DNA of 64,000 nt from Symbiodinium natans. Its lineage: Eukaryota; Sar; Dinophyceae; Suessiales; Symbiodiniaceae. The notes beneath the pieces were generated by a model. The model made no database searches. It was not told the DNA's origin and saw only the letters and a program-made list of their open reading frames with translations. The stretch is from NCBI GenBank assembly GCA_905221605.1, contig CAJNDS010002669.1, forward strand, positions 257,461-321,460, given 5' to 3'. The position numbers and the translations under genes are program-made. This document shows, piece by piece, positions 1 through 12,600 of the stretch (positions are counted from its first letter, which is position 1; the number at the start of each line of letters is the position of its first letter).

Positions 1-386
1 TTGAAGGATTTATAGGATTTATAGGGTTTATAGGGCTTTGGTTGCAGGAGCGACACTACCTGACGCCCAATCCGTGCGGAGTTGGCTTTGTCATCGGCGC
101 GCCTGCCACCAGTCGATGTAGACTTTGATGAAGGGTCGTGCATATTGTGGTCATGAATGCCAGGTTTCGGCTACGGCCTTGGCAAATTTTGGTCACTACG
201 CTCGTGGTAGCTATGTTTGACACCTCCTTGACTTGATGGTTGAGTCTGGAGTCACACTCTCGAAATTCTCTTGGTCTCAGCCCCACCTCAGCCTCATTCT
301 CCCCAGTCTGAAATGTAGGTCGGGGCGTCTATGTCACCGTAGGGGCTTTTCCTGCTTGAGCTAGGGCTGCAGACAGTGTCGCATGC

Positions 387-681
387 AGATCCGCGCCTGC
401 TGGCTGTCGAGTTCCTGTTCGGCATAATGCTTCGTGAGACGCAGGTCGAGGTGCCAGGGGGGCAGTTTGCGGACTGTCCTATACTTCTTCGGCTAAATCG
501 GACACCGGAAGGTTCTGTCACGTCCCCTTTCCTGGTCAGGTTCTACATTCTTTCCTTCACGGAAAGGAGGCAAGGCTCGTTGCTGAGCAGATTGAGACGT
601 AAGCAAGTAACTGCAAGTATTTCGCCTCTTGAACAGGACTCATGGGTTCATCAGATGCTCATGGGAGGTGGTAAAACCTGC
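387..681 (+). CDS. DUF3638 exons: entry block and P-loop
   Basis: Two exon pieces in the same frame. The first, about 387-450, reads DPRLLAVEFLFGIMLRETQV, the block that precedes the nucleotide-binding loop in DUF3638 proteins; it follows a CAG acceptor-like triplet. The second, about 613-681, reads SISPLEQDSWVHQMLMGGGKT with a Walker-A-type GGGKT. The stretch between them does not match the family and is probably an intron. After the P-loop lysine-threonine codons a GC dinucleotide could serve as a GC donor; the translation then stops looking like the family. Exact ends are inferred. Confidence 0.6.
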
Positions 682-3600
682 GCCCTTGGTCCGCAAACAG
701 GAGAGCGCATCACACCTATGCCATCTGGCATTTCGAGGAAGTCGTGAAAGAATTGAACTGACATAATGTTACTGCCTGCGCCGCCTCAGCCCTGCTGCAG
801 GGCACCATCTAACCAACCTTTGCAGATCACAAGGTGCAGGGTTGAACAACGGCCACAGCACCCGGAAGCCTCAACGGCAGCCCCAACCGCGGGCAATCGC
901 GGCCCTGAAGAGTCCCCAGGGGGTTCCCTGGAATCTCCTCAACTCAAGGTCCCACGGGGGTAGGCAGTTCCGCAAGCACGCCTTGGGAGAGCCTTGGGAG
1001 AGCCAGGCGGCTCCGGGGCCTAGTCGGATGTGGTCCAAGTGACTTGCCCACTTCGCTCATGTTGGCACTTGAGGTCGTGGCGCCCATTTCAGCAGCACTG
1101 CTAGCCACGTCTCGCCTGGCGAACTTATTAAAAAGTCCAGTATTCTTTCATTGGAGGGTTCACTTTATAGTGTTACCTTGGGCGCCTTCTTCCAAAAGTG
1201 AGCCTCGACAGCCACCCTGAGCATTCTTTCCGGATCCTTTGGTGGACATTCTATGGCAGGCCGTCAAGGCTCTTCGTTGCCATCGTTCCGTTTGGAACTG
1301 AGTGCGTGCATGAGGTTGCAATGCACCAGAGGAGCGAACTGGGTACCGTGCTGGCACATGGTGTATGACATAGCTCCCGCGCGCCCAAGGTCCAGCCTTC
1401 TGACCTTTTCTCGCAACCAGCCGCTCAGCATCGCATAAATCATCATGATACAGAGCACGGTCACTATGGTACATGAGTGCAGGCAGACGTGTGCGGATGT
1501 GCGCGGCGGAAGTATGTAGCGGAAGTATGTAGCTTTCAGGGGTGTTGCAAGTAGGAGAAGATCTCACACCAGGCTACGGTCTCGTCTATGCAACCCCTGC
1601 TTGGGCGTACCTGCGGTGCCCCCAGCCGACATGCAATGACTGTGCGAACCGTGCGAAAAAAGCAGTGGAATGGAAGATGCAGAGGGACAAGATAGATGAT
1701 GTCCAATTTGAGGTGCTCACCTTCGATTTCTCCCGTGAGACACGGGCGAGCTCCTCAGAAGAGCATCACGCAGAGTAAGCACACGGTCTCAGCGCCCAAG
1801 ATGACACATCTATGTCTGATGGATTCTTATGAGGTGACGTCGCAGCTTCTGCATCGCCTGCGCCATGCACGGCAGCGGCGCAGCGCCGTTTGTGCGTCGC
1901 CGCAAAGCATCAAGTCATCAGCTCAGCTGGGCTCAGCCAAGGAATGCAGAGGACACATTCATTCCGTTTTTCCATATGTGCACGCTGGGAGACCCAGCTC
2001 AGCTCAGGTCGTTGTGCCCCGGGCCTGTTGCTTTGAGGAACTTACAGCAGCACAAGCCGCAAGCGTTGAAGAGCGCATGACTCTGAATCGCGCACTCTTG
2101 GCAGGGCTGTAGGCTAAGATCAGGTGGAAGATGGTGGAAGCATGCTGAGCGCACCAGATTGGCAAGTCTACTCTGGGACATCCAGCGCAACCTAGCTGCT
2201 GGCCCGTAGAAGTATACTTGGAAGGAAATATGTTCGGACAAGAAAGTGTGAGACCTTGCTGAATCATTAAGCTACCCGTTGCTTAGTGTCTTCGGCATCA
2301 TATAGCGCCATGGTGCCGGTGCCAGTGGAGACCAAGATCACCACAGCCACGAAGGCACGTCATTTCGCCGGTCGCCCTACTAAAGATCCACCTGAAAGCC
2401 TCCACCAACCCCTCGTGTCAAGGTGGATGGCGTCATCTGCCATGGTATGTGCCGCATTATGGCAAAGTTTCTGAATGGAAAAGCCCTGCCAGACTGCGCC
2501 GAGGCACATGGCAAATGTCAATCAGCCAAGTACAGTCAGAGTAAAGAGTCATCAGCAGTGGGCTTTTCGCATCCTTTCAAATTGTGAACAGATTCAGAAG
2601 CCTTGCTACGAGTGGTGCATGGCAGGGCAAGGGCCTTCCTGACTGGGCCAAGGAAGAGGCCGGGCAGAGGTGTTGTGAGGGCAAACCCACAGCTTGGTCG
2701 CCATCCCTGGTTCTCATGGTCAAAACCCGTTCCTCAGAGGCTATGCAGTACTTCCGAGAGAACCTGACCCTTGATGACAAGTTCCACTCGAACTGGCAGA
2801 ACGCCAAGCGTTTTCTGCAGGTGCAGAAGGTGTTGCTGCACATGGGCTTGTATTCTGGACTGCTGGATAGCTTCGCGTGTGCCGAGGTCTCGCATGCGAA
2901 CGGAACTCTGCCTCGCTCATTTCCGCAGGCTCATCGACGGCTGGTACCCAGGCAACAAGGCCTCGAAATGCCTCGGCGCCCACCATGAGCGGCAAATCTC
3001 ATGGATGTGGCACTCCTTGCGAGGACTTCTGGAAGCAGTGCCGCGACTTCTGCAAAGAATGGGCCGGCTGGCAGTCAGGCGAGTTTGCACACAGAATGGT
3101 GGCCCGACCCCAAGAACCCAGCCTGACCCCAAGACTGTTTTCAGGACCTCCTTTGTGTCGACCATTGAGCGCCGGCAGGTGCCTGTCGGAACGCAGTAGC
3201 AGAGTAAGAAGGGAAGGAGCGGACAAGAGAACGATGGAGAGAGAGCGAGAGAGGAAAGAAGAAAGAAAGAAGTAACGAGAGAAAGAAGAAATAAAGAAGG
3301 AAAGAAGGAACTAATCGATTGCAGAAGGAGCGAAAGAAACACAGAAAGAAAGAAATAAAGAAAGAAAGCTGCTCGCGGCTGGGCCTGTTACTGGCCCAGG
3401 GATTATCCCGCAGCGAGCAAGCAAACAAGAAGCCGCACACGCCGCCGTTTTCATTCTGCAGAACAGACCAACAGCATCAGAGCTTCCTCTTGGCAGTGTC
3501 AGGTTGAACAACTACCTCACGCACTTGGCCCGTGGAACAGACATGCAGGACTCAGGGTCGTTGCAGGGAGCTTGCTCTGATTCTTGGTGGCTTGTGCCGC

Positions 3601-6600
3601 TGTTGCCTTGCAGAGAGCCTCGTATTGTGAACTGTTGAACTCATCCTAAACCTTAACCTTAAACCCTAAACCCCTAAGCCTTAAACCCTGAACCTTAAAC
3701 CCTAAACCCTAACCCAAAACCCTAAACCCAAACCCCTAAACCCTAAACCCTAAGGCGTATTTGGCCTCTCCATCTTCCCAGGAGGTCATACCAAGCCAAG
3801 AAATGCTGGCGGCTGCTGGCCGGCCGGGCCGAGCTCTGCAAGAACTGCGCACGTGTTGAAGAGCTGCGGTTTAGGGTTTAGGGTTTAGGGTTTAGGGTTT
3901 AGGGTTTAGGGTTTAGGGTTTAGGGTTTAGGGTTTAGGGTTTAGGGTTGCAACCGCGCAGGTTTGGCATCCGGATCAGCGACATTCGACTAACCAGCGAC
4001 AGCATCTTCCAGTTCTGCCGTGCCTGGACTGGTTTGGACTGGAGAGCAGGCTCGGGACTGTGTATGTGCGAGAACATACGTGTATATATATATATATATA
4101 ACATACAGATGTTTATACATAAATAAAATGCATAATAGATATCAGAACCTTTTCAGTTTAGGGCGTCTTTGGGCTGGCTTTCGGGCTTCGCGGCTTCAGG
4201 GCCTGGCTTTGCGGTGGTGGCACTAGGGTGGTGCTACTACTACGCTTCTGAGAATTCTGGGCTGTGTAGCTTCTTGGTCTTTGGGCCTCGTGGATTCGGG
4301 ACTTCTTGGCTTCCTTTGAACGGATTTCGGTATCATGCCTAGCAGGAAAGTTTACATGCAACAGCAGGTTCACTTGCGGAAGAGTGGAGGACACTTAGGC
4401 TTAAAAAGCAGAGTAGATAGTTCATGTATAGATATGTATATATAAACGATTAACTAGTAGCGTGTCGAGGTGCCACGGACTTTTTTATGGAAGCTTTGTT
4501 TCTAGCAGCATCCGCGGCTACAGCACATGTTCGTATTGTAGTCTAGAATTGCCTTCGAAAGGTGCCGTTCGCGACTGTCAAGAGTTGCTTGCACCACAAC
4601 ATGAAAACGTTTCGGGCAGTTTGCCGAGCACCATGAAAGCAGACAGCAGTAAAGCCGTAACTTTGCGTGCTATTTCTTGTCGTCACCTGCCATACACCTT
4701 ATCGCAGAATCCAAAAGCCGTCATCTGCTTTACACAATCTGAAGGACAACCTCCTGGCATTTTCACGGGGAAATAACGTGGTCCCCTCCCTCCGTTTCTT
4801 CTTAAGAAAGTTCGGACATGGACTCGAGGAGATTCCTTGACGAGGGGGATCACCTGCAGCGCTTGATACGAGCCCTTTTCTTTGCCAATGAACGCAACAT
4901 CTATCCTCTTCTTCACAAGGAATGTTGACTGTCAGCCTTCACATCTTTCCGGAGGAAAAAGAGAGTCAGCTCTGGTCGCTCACATTTTACGAAATACAAA
5001 ACGTTCATTTGTCTAAGAATCTCATTCCGATCAGGTCAGGGGGCTCGATCCCTAGCCACGGAGCCTGTGTGTATTGTGCTGCTAAGGTGGCTTCAGGGCT
5101 GCCCAGATTCCTAACATTTCTTTTTGCATTCGAACTAGCTGGTGCCTTAGGTAGCTGGAGAGGACGCTGTGTTCACAGCATTGTGATAACGAAGCGGCCT
5201 TCGATGAAGGCCAGGAGGTGGACAGAATTTTCGTCCTCTGCATGGGGCCAAGAAATAGAAACGCTTTTTGGTCACCGCATGTTTAGGTCTTGCTAAGCTT
5301 GAGAGGAGACATGAAGAACGTGGCGAAAAAAAACGCAGGTCCCGCCCGAAACCGTTGTGATTGTGTGGCGTGCTTCCTGAATGCCGAGCGCTGCTGGACC
5401 TGCACTCTGCAATCTCAATCGCTTGCCAAACTCATGTCTTTCACTGACCTGAATCATTCTCTAAGCCCATCTGTATACTCACCTCACTCAATCACTCACC
5501 TCACCTCCCTCAATCATTCACATATGCACTCAGTCTTCCTACCCATTCATTCACCCGCTGACCCATGTGTGAGCCTGTTTAAGTGGCTATAGCTCCGTAC
5601 AGGTGACGTCGCGCGTTCTGTTGCGGTGGATCCCAGGTTCATCCAGGTTCATAGGCTTTACGGGTAGAATCGGATAACGCTCTGCTGAGCCATCTGGCAA
5701 CCCTCTTCAGCATGGACCTGAGTGCAACTCCAAGAAAAACGACTCCAGGCCCTGATCTTGCACCCCTCAATGGCACCCTGAGACACTGTGGGATGGGACA
5801 TCGACTTGAGCTGCTGCATCAGATTTATGGGGAGGGGGGGCCCATGTCAAGCTGGAAGGATCCGCCACTGACCCTTGTCCTTGGCCCGTGCCTGAGGCCA
5901 GCTTGTAGGCTTGTACCTTCGTTTCTTCGAACCTTAGTTACAATAGACGCGCGGCAGTCTGCGGCCGGATTCAGTTTTGCTCGTATGCATGTGCCTTTTT
6001 TACAGCTGCAGCAGGCGTTCGATGGATTGCTCTGCAGCTGGAAGCTACTCGCGCAAGCACGTGGCCACAATCGGATCTACCTGAACCCTCCATGGTCCCA
6101 TATGGACAGCTGGCTCGAGAAGGCAGGATTTGGCAGCAGCTGTGTGCTGCCACGATGGAGCCATGAAACATGCCGCTGCTACTAGGCAGCTCTGGAATAT
6201 GCGACGGGTCTGCAGATCTTGATTGTTGTCCCAAGATGGACGGAGGCATCTCAAAAGCTTCGAGTATTTCTTTGTCCACGTCTGCGGCATGCTATCTGGT
6301 AGGAGAGCTGCATCTCAACCCTGACCTCAGCGCAGTACAGCCTCAGGTGCAGCAGGCTTGTTTGTGCCAGCAAACAAGAAGGAAGATAAGCTTGAGCTAG
6401 CGCGTGTGGGTGTGTTCCACATAATGGCCGGATTTGCATCCTGAGAATCTGCACTATATGTGGGTGCTCATTCGTGCCAGGTTCGTCTCGCGACCATTGG
6501 CCCTCAAGACGCGGAGGACCGCTATTCTGAGCGATGGTGTGCGGGAAAAGCCAGGGTTCTGATCTAGGATTTGGGATGCAGAGTTCGCTCACCCTACGAG

Positions 6601-9600
6601 CGGAAAAGCTATGGCTCCCTTGGACGTCACTCTGATCTGGATGGTGTAAACCTGGCTGTGCCCCCGGAGAGCTGATCACGGTGCCGCCTTGATTTCACGA
6701 AGTGCATCTGACCTCTAGCAGCCCCTCGCAATCAGGTCGCAGCCTGAGCACCACTACAATCGGTGTCCATGCCCTGACTTCTCTGGGCATGCGGACAGCA
6801 CCGTTGTTTGATGTTATGTAGTTATGTGCTTCACGCTGCTGGCCCTGTACATAGTAGAATTCTCACAACTGTACAAACATCGAGGTGAGCCCCAGAAAGA
6901 TGCCTTTCAAACATTGAGAACGTGCATGAAAACGTCGCTGAGCATCGATTTCTTTCAACGTCGCTCACCATTGCCCGACCGTGTTGCACCTGCCTTCAGG
7001 TAGGTGCACGCATCAAACATATGTTTCGACTGCGTTCGATGAGCAAATTTTGAGTGAAGAGTGCAAGTGTTCACTCTGAAGTTTCTGAGGGGTCTCCAAG
7101 TCATGCATGTTGCAGTCATGTTGCGATGCACAAGCTTGAATGGTATTCGTCTCCATCTAGGTTTGGCAGAGATACTCGTGCACTCGCCGTTGCTTGCGCT
7201 CACGCGTTTACACTCGTGTTCCGTATGCAAGACTTGGACCCCTGGATTTCGCCAGAAGCGTGAAACAAGCGCAGAAAACAACTTGGAGTTCAAGGATTGG
7301 ACAATGTGAGATTGCGTAGAGACTGTAGACTGTGAAGCATAGTTTCAATGCCAGGCTCCTGCGCGTAGCTGAGCTGGCTGGCCAGCAAACCACCTCCACG
7401 GTCGTTGCAGCTACGGCAACGGGGAGGATGCGGAGATTCCTGAGCGCTCTCCCCAGAATAAGAAGTGCCAGCGGCAAGCTTCCCCCAGAAGACTTTGCTG
7501 CTGAGCATGTCGTTCGGCAGGTCAAGCCGTGAAGCCATGCCGCTAGTAGGGTTGTGTCAGGTGCAGTGGGCATCGGAAGCGAGGGAGGCCATCGTGGTGC
7601 AGTGCGGTAGTGCGGTTGTTAGGGCGCTGGTGTCACCGGATCCCTGTGCTGTATTTGGACTTGGGAAAGCAGGCACCAAGCAGCTTCCAGAAGTCAATGT
7701 CGAGGAAGCGCTCCAGGCTGCAAGCGTTTCCATCGCCGTAGTTCTAGGTATCGCCGTGTTCAGGTGGTGTGTGTTGGGCGGCGCCAGTCAGTACATTTAC
7801 GTTGCCTGCTTGATCAGGTTGCCAGGAAAATGCTAGAGCTATTCAGAGGAGCAACCGCATTAATCGATGAGATTGATTGGGCTGGGTACCCAGCGCGTGA
7901 TGAGTCCGGCGATGCTTGGAGCTCCGCCCTGGAGCTGAAGGAATCAGCGTGGCGTGCCTGGCACATCCTCAAAGGGCGAAATGATTGGGTCTAAGGTCAT
8001 GCACCCTTTGAAGAGTGAGCTGCATTGGCCCTGTGGCCCGGTGCGTGCACTGGACATGGCGGAAGCCACGGCGACCCATCCGAATCATCTGATTTTCGAA
8101 TCGAGCAATATCTGCAATTTTGAAAACACCTTCGAGCATCTCGGAATGCTCAGAGGCCACTTGTCCCGAGTCTGGGTCGCAGCCGCCTTAGTGTGTTCAC
8201 CGTTGTGCTGGCAAGAAATGGAAACCGAGTGTTGCTTACATAAGGCGATGGCGAATCATGGGATGCCTGGCGCGAAGCCTAGAGCACGCTGCGATAACCT
8301 GCACACCCAGTCGCAGCAACGGTCTCCCTGTTCATCTGATCCCTCATGCCGAGATCTACCGAGGTGGATGCAGTCCACGAGATGGGTGGTAGCCTCCAAG
8401 CAGCTTTCAAGGTGCTATCCGCAGTGTTTTCAAAGCTTGAGTCCAGCGAGGTCCAGGCTTCCTCTAGTCCTCTAGGCTGTCTGAGCGAAAAGAGCAACAG
8501 ATGCATGACTTCACGGTGACTTGAAGAAGTATCCGTTTGCAAGGCAGGTGTTTCCGAGAACAAGATGATGATGAAGCCACACCCAGTAGTACTGGACAGA
8601 AGGCTGGCCCAGAGAAGAGAGATGGCTGCACAAATCGACTTCGCAGCTTGTTGCACTCTCTCCTTGACTTGTAGAAATGCAGAAAGAGTGTGGCTTGCAG
8701 ACATTGGTCCGTTGGCCAGCCTCCGCTGTGCTATTCACCCAGGTTTTGTGGGCCCGTGGAAGTGTTGCAAAGCGCAGTAGTTTTGTTAAAGAACATGTAG
8801 GCGCGCGCAAAAGTTCAAATTGTACCTCATACGAACTATAAAACTTCGAATGGGTTTCAGACCAATTATGTGACCGAAGCCTGCAAGTGGCAAAGCAGTG
8901 CGTGCACAGGGCAGGGCATATCAGGGCGAGGTGGCAAAAGCCATCGGCAGGAGGAGTCAAGAAGAGGAGCGAGAAGCAGGAGGAGGAGGAGGACGGCGGG
9001 AATGAGTGGCTTCCGGCGCCGAGAACCTGCAATTTACGTGTGGTCGAAGGTTAGCAGCTCTAGTGCCTTCTTGCTCTGCTTGCGGCCAACCCGCTTCTCT
9101 TGAACCCAGTTCCTTGTTTGGGGCGTGGTCGTGGTCGTTTCCCAACTGCCAACGCCTTATGGACTTATAGTCTTGGTTGCGTGACGAGAGATCCGGAGAA
9201 CTGTAGGGTCACGCACCCTGAACAAAAAAGAACCTGGAAAATCTGTTACAAACTTCCACAGAGTTGGAGCTACTAGACCTACAAGAAGCTGATGGCTTGG
9301 AAATCTTGAGCCACAAACGCAGGGATAGCAAACCCTAAGCAAGGATTGGCAACAGCTGATGGGCGAAGAATCCCTAGACAGTTCCAAGCATTTCGTGGGG
9401 TAAGCTTTGCTCGGAAGTGATTGTTCTGCTTCATAGTCTCAGGCCACTTCGAAAGCAAGTGAAAGCGACTCATGGCTGCGCTGACATGTTGGCAACTATG
9501 ACCGATGACCTTGGCAGGTGGTATTATGTGCAGTTGCTGCCGCTTCTGGCAACCGAGCTGGCAAGCGAGAACCCCAGCCCGTCCTCGAAATGTATTTGTG

Positions 9601-12600
9601 TGGCGCCTCGTGCAACGAGTGTGTAACATGTGGCTGCAGTCTGCTCACGGCTCGCAATTGCTGAGGTTTTCTTGGACCGCGTACGCCGGTGCCCAGGGAA
9701 GAGTTGCTGGCCTTCTTTGGTCCGGAAGGCCTGATTTTGGAGTTGTGTCACGCCTTTTTCTGCACCAGAAGTCAACAGTTGCCTCCCTTCAGGGCACTGC
9801 GGCCCTACCCTGACAAGGCCCTGTCATCCGCTGCCTTCCGTCTGCGGGATTTATGTCGAAAAATGTTGACTATGCATCCCTCGCAAGGCTCCCTGATGCA
9901 GAAACCAAGCTCTTGACCCTTGGCCGGCAGCTGCTCCACAGTGCCAGCACCTCAAGAAAACACAGCGTGCCGAGCTGGTTTCACAGTGAGCCGCAGTGAG
10001 CAGCTCTGCTGCAAAGGTCTTCCCGCATCTCCTCAGAAACACCAGCTTGTGTTAATAGCAAGCATAGCATCCTTGCAGCGGAGTACAAGGGTTGTAAGTT
10101 GAGAGCTGTATCATGACATGGCCACAAGGCCAGCGGGTGTGACTTGTGACAGGTTTGCCTCATCGCATCCGCTATGGACTGCTGCCTGACCGTGCCAGCT
10201 TCCAAGCGGAGTGGAAAGCTTCTGGACTCTCCGTCAGCTTTCTTCACTCTTCAGTCTCTTTTTCTCATCTTCATCTGACACAACCTATCTCTCTCCACCA
10301 CCGAGGCCAGCGCCGTCGCTGGGCTTAGCACACGTGGGCGAGGAGCCCGCAGGGCGCTGCTGGCCCCTGGGCTTAAACAGCAAAAAAAGAGAAGCGGAGA
10401 GAGCCAGCTCTTCTGAGTTTTGCGGATCTTTCAGGAAGCCGAAGCTCTCTTAGGCCGTGCCCTTCATTGGCAAAGACTGTCCCTCCACAGCCTCAGAGTT
10501 TGCCCATCCTGACGTTGCCATCGGGTCGGCCACTCAGCTCGTGCAAAATGTACGAGACCAGATAGGACAGTTACCCACAGGCCCAGAGGTTGCGCAACTA
10601 TTGAACTTAGCTTGCCCCATGCGGCTGCTTCACAGCTCATTCCGACATCAAGCCAACGCCTCATGCACCAGGTTGACTCTCCTATCCTACCGCTACGAGG
10701 GTCTACGGAAGACGGACTTCGTCCTGCTGTTGAAGCTTCTTCGGGTCAGAGTCGATGTCGAGCAACGAGCGCAGTCATGCGCAATCGTTCACGTGTGGAA
10801 GGCAGAGATGGACGAAGAGAGAGGGCCACATGCCAGGAGGCAGCACTGCAAACCAACCAGTCTGGTCTTGCATTGTCTTTTCTATGTTGAGCGGTGAATT
10901 TGATAGGCCAACCTGTCTCCGATGGGTCTCCTGGATCAAGGAAGCTGGAGGCCGCGTCACTGGCTTCAGCTGGGTTAGACCCCCAGCTCAACGAGTGCTC
11001 CACGAGTGCATGTGCGGGTTTTGATAAGATGAGGCCGGACGACACCTTGCCGACATGCCCAAGGCCCCCTGTTCCACTGCAGCATCTGTTCGAAGCCCCT
11101 TCTCTGCAAGGATGAGGCTCGCTTGGATGCCCCTCCTGCATGCCAGCCCATGCTTGAAGATGGACTTGAGGAGTCGGCTGCTGAGACTTTCGAGACATGG
11201 GCCGCATAGCCCGCACCCGCAAGAAACCGGGCGAGTCCGGGCGAAGCATGGCGCAGGCTTCGTGCCAACGTGTGGCCACTGGAGCGGGTGAGCCTGAAAG
11301 ACAAGCAGCAGGCCTCTCCCAGTTTTAGTTCCGTGTGGTCCCACGCCCCTCAAAAGAGCCTCCTGGAGGTGCACTTGCTGTGGCGCTTGCTATGGCGCAC
11401 AGTCGGGGCCGCCTTGCGCCCAGTCTCTCAGCGGAAAAGATGCCAGGCTAAGATGCCTTCAATGCCCTAGATATTATATATGTCGCCAGGTCAAGTATTA
11501 TCTCTACGAGCACGCTCGAGCCCCTGCAGTTGTTGTTTCGTCGGGGCATAGATCTCAACATGAGCCGCCGCCGTGGGCCGTCGGGACAGGTCTTTCCTGG
11601 TGTCATGGGCCTGAGTGACTCGCTGTTGTCGTGCACAGCTCAGGACACCGACACTCCATGTCCAATTATGCCCCAAGTTTAACATGGCATCCGGATTATG
11701 CCCGGCGGCATTCCAACCAGATACTGCAGGAGCTTGGGAGCAGTGTGCTCTTTGGCGGGCACCTCACGTCAAGATGTGTTCACTCGTTTTGCTATTTTGC
11801 CCCTTGGTATAGTGGTGTTTCTTTGCAGGTCGACGTCTGGGATTCAGTGGCACACCCTCCGAGGCCACGTCCATCAAATCACAGACTCTGCCACATGTTG
11901 CCACATTAATGACGCCGATGTGTATCGCGATTCTTGTCATCCCCGCAGGTCCTGCCTGCCAGCAGCAGGCTTAGCTTCGGAGAGGGCACAAGCGGTGGCG
12001 AAGTGGGCTTGTAGCTCATGGAGGCTCACAGTGCCAGGCTGTGCTGAGAGTGCAGGTATGGGCAGGATCCATTACGAGCAGGGCTGCGATGCGAAGATCC
12101 TGAGCACACTTCTGAACACCAACGCAGGGAACTCAGCCAAGGGCCTTCCAGATCGCGGTATTCCCGCTTGCGGCCCTTTCCTTTCGTGATGCAATTCTCG
12201 GGTCCACATTGTAAGTTTGTAGAAGGTCGTCACTCGGACAGAGACACTGCCTGCCGGCTGGGTCAGTGCCTCTGCTCCTCAAGAATACAAGAGCAATCAG
12301 CTCCACAACTGAACCTATTGCGACGGAAATGCAATAAAGTGGGTCACGAAGATCACCAAAGCTACCACGAAGGACCCACTATGGCTTCTACGCCGTGCTG
12401 CGACGGGAGAGTTCCATGCGTGCCGGCCCTACTTCAGGGGACATGAGTGGACTGAGAGCAACAACAGTACGGGAGACACTTTGCAGATCTTCACAATTAA
12501 AGATGCTGCCTTGGCGCCAGTGAGGCTTATTGATGCCGGTGCGCTGGTGGTTGGCCTGTCCAACTTCACAGCCTTGTTCTAAGCACCAACAGTCAGAGTT

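Noticed and set aside
3319-3507. Lys/Glu-rich frame in the purine tract
   Set aside because: Produced by GAAA/AAAG simple sequence.
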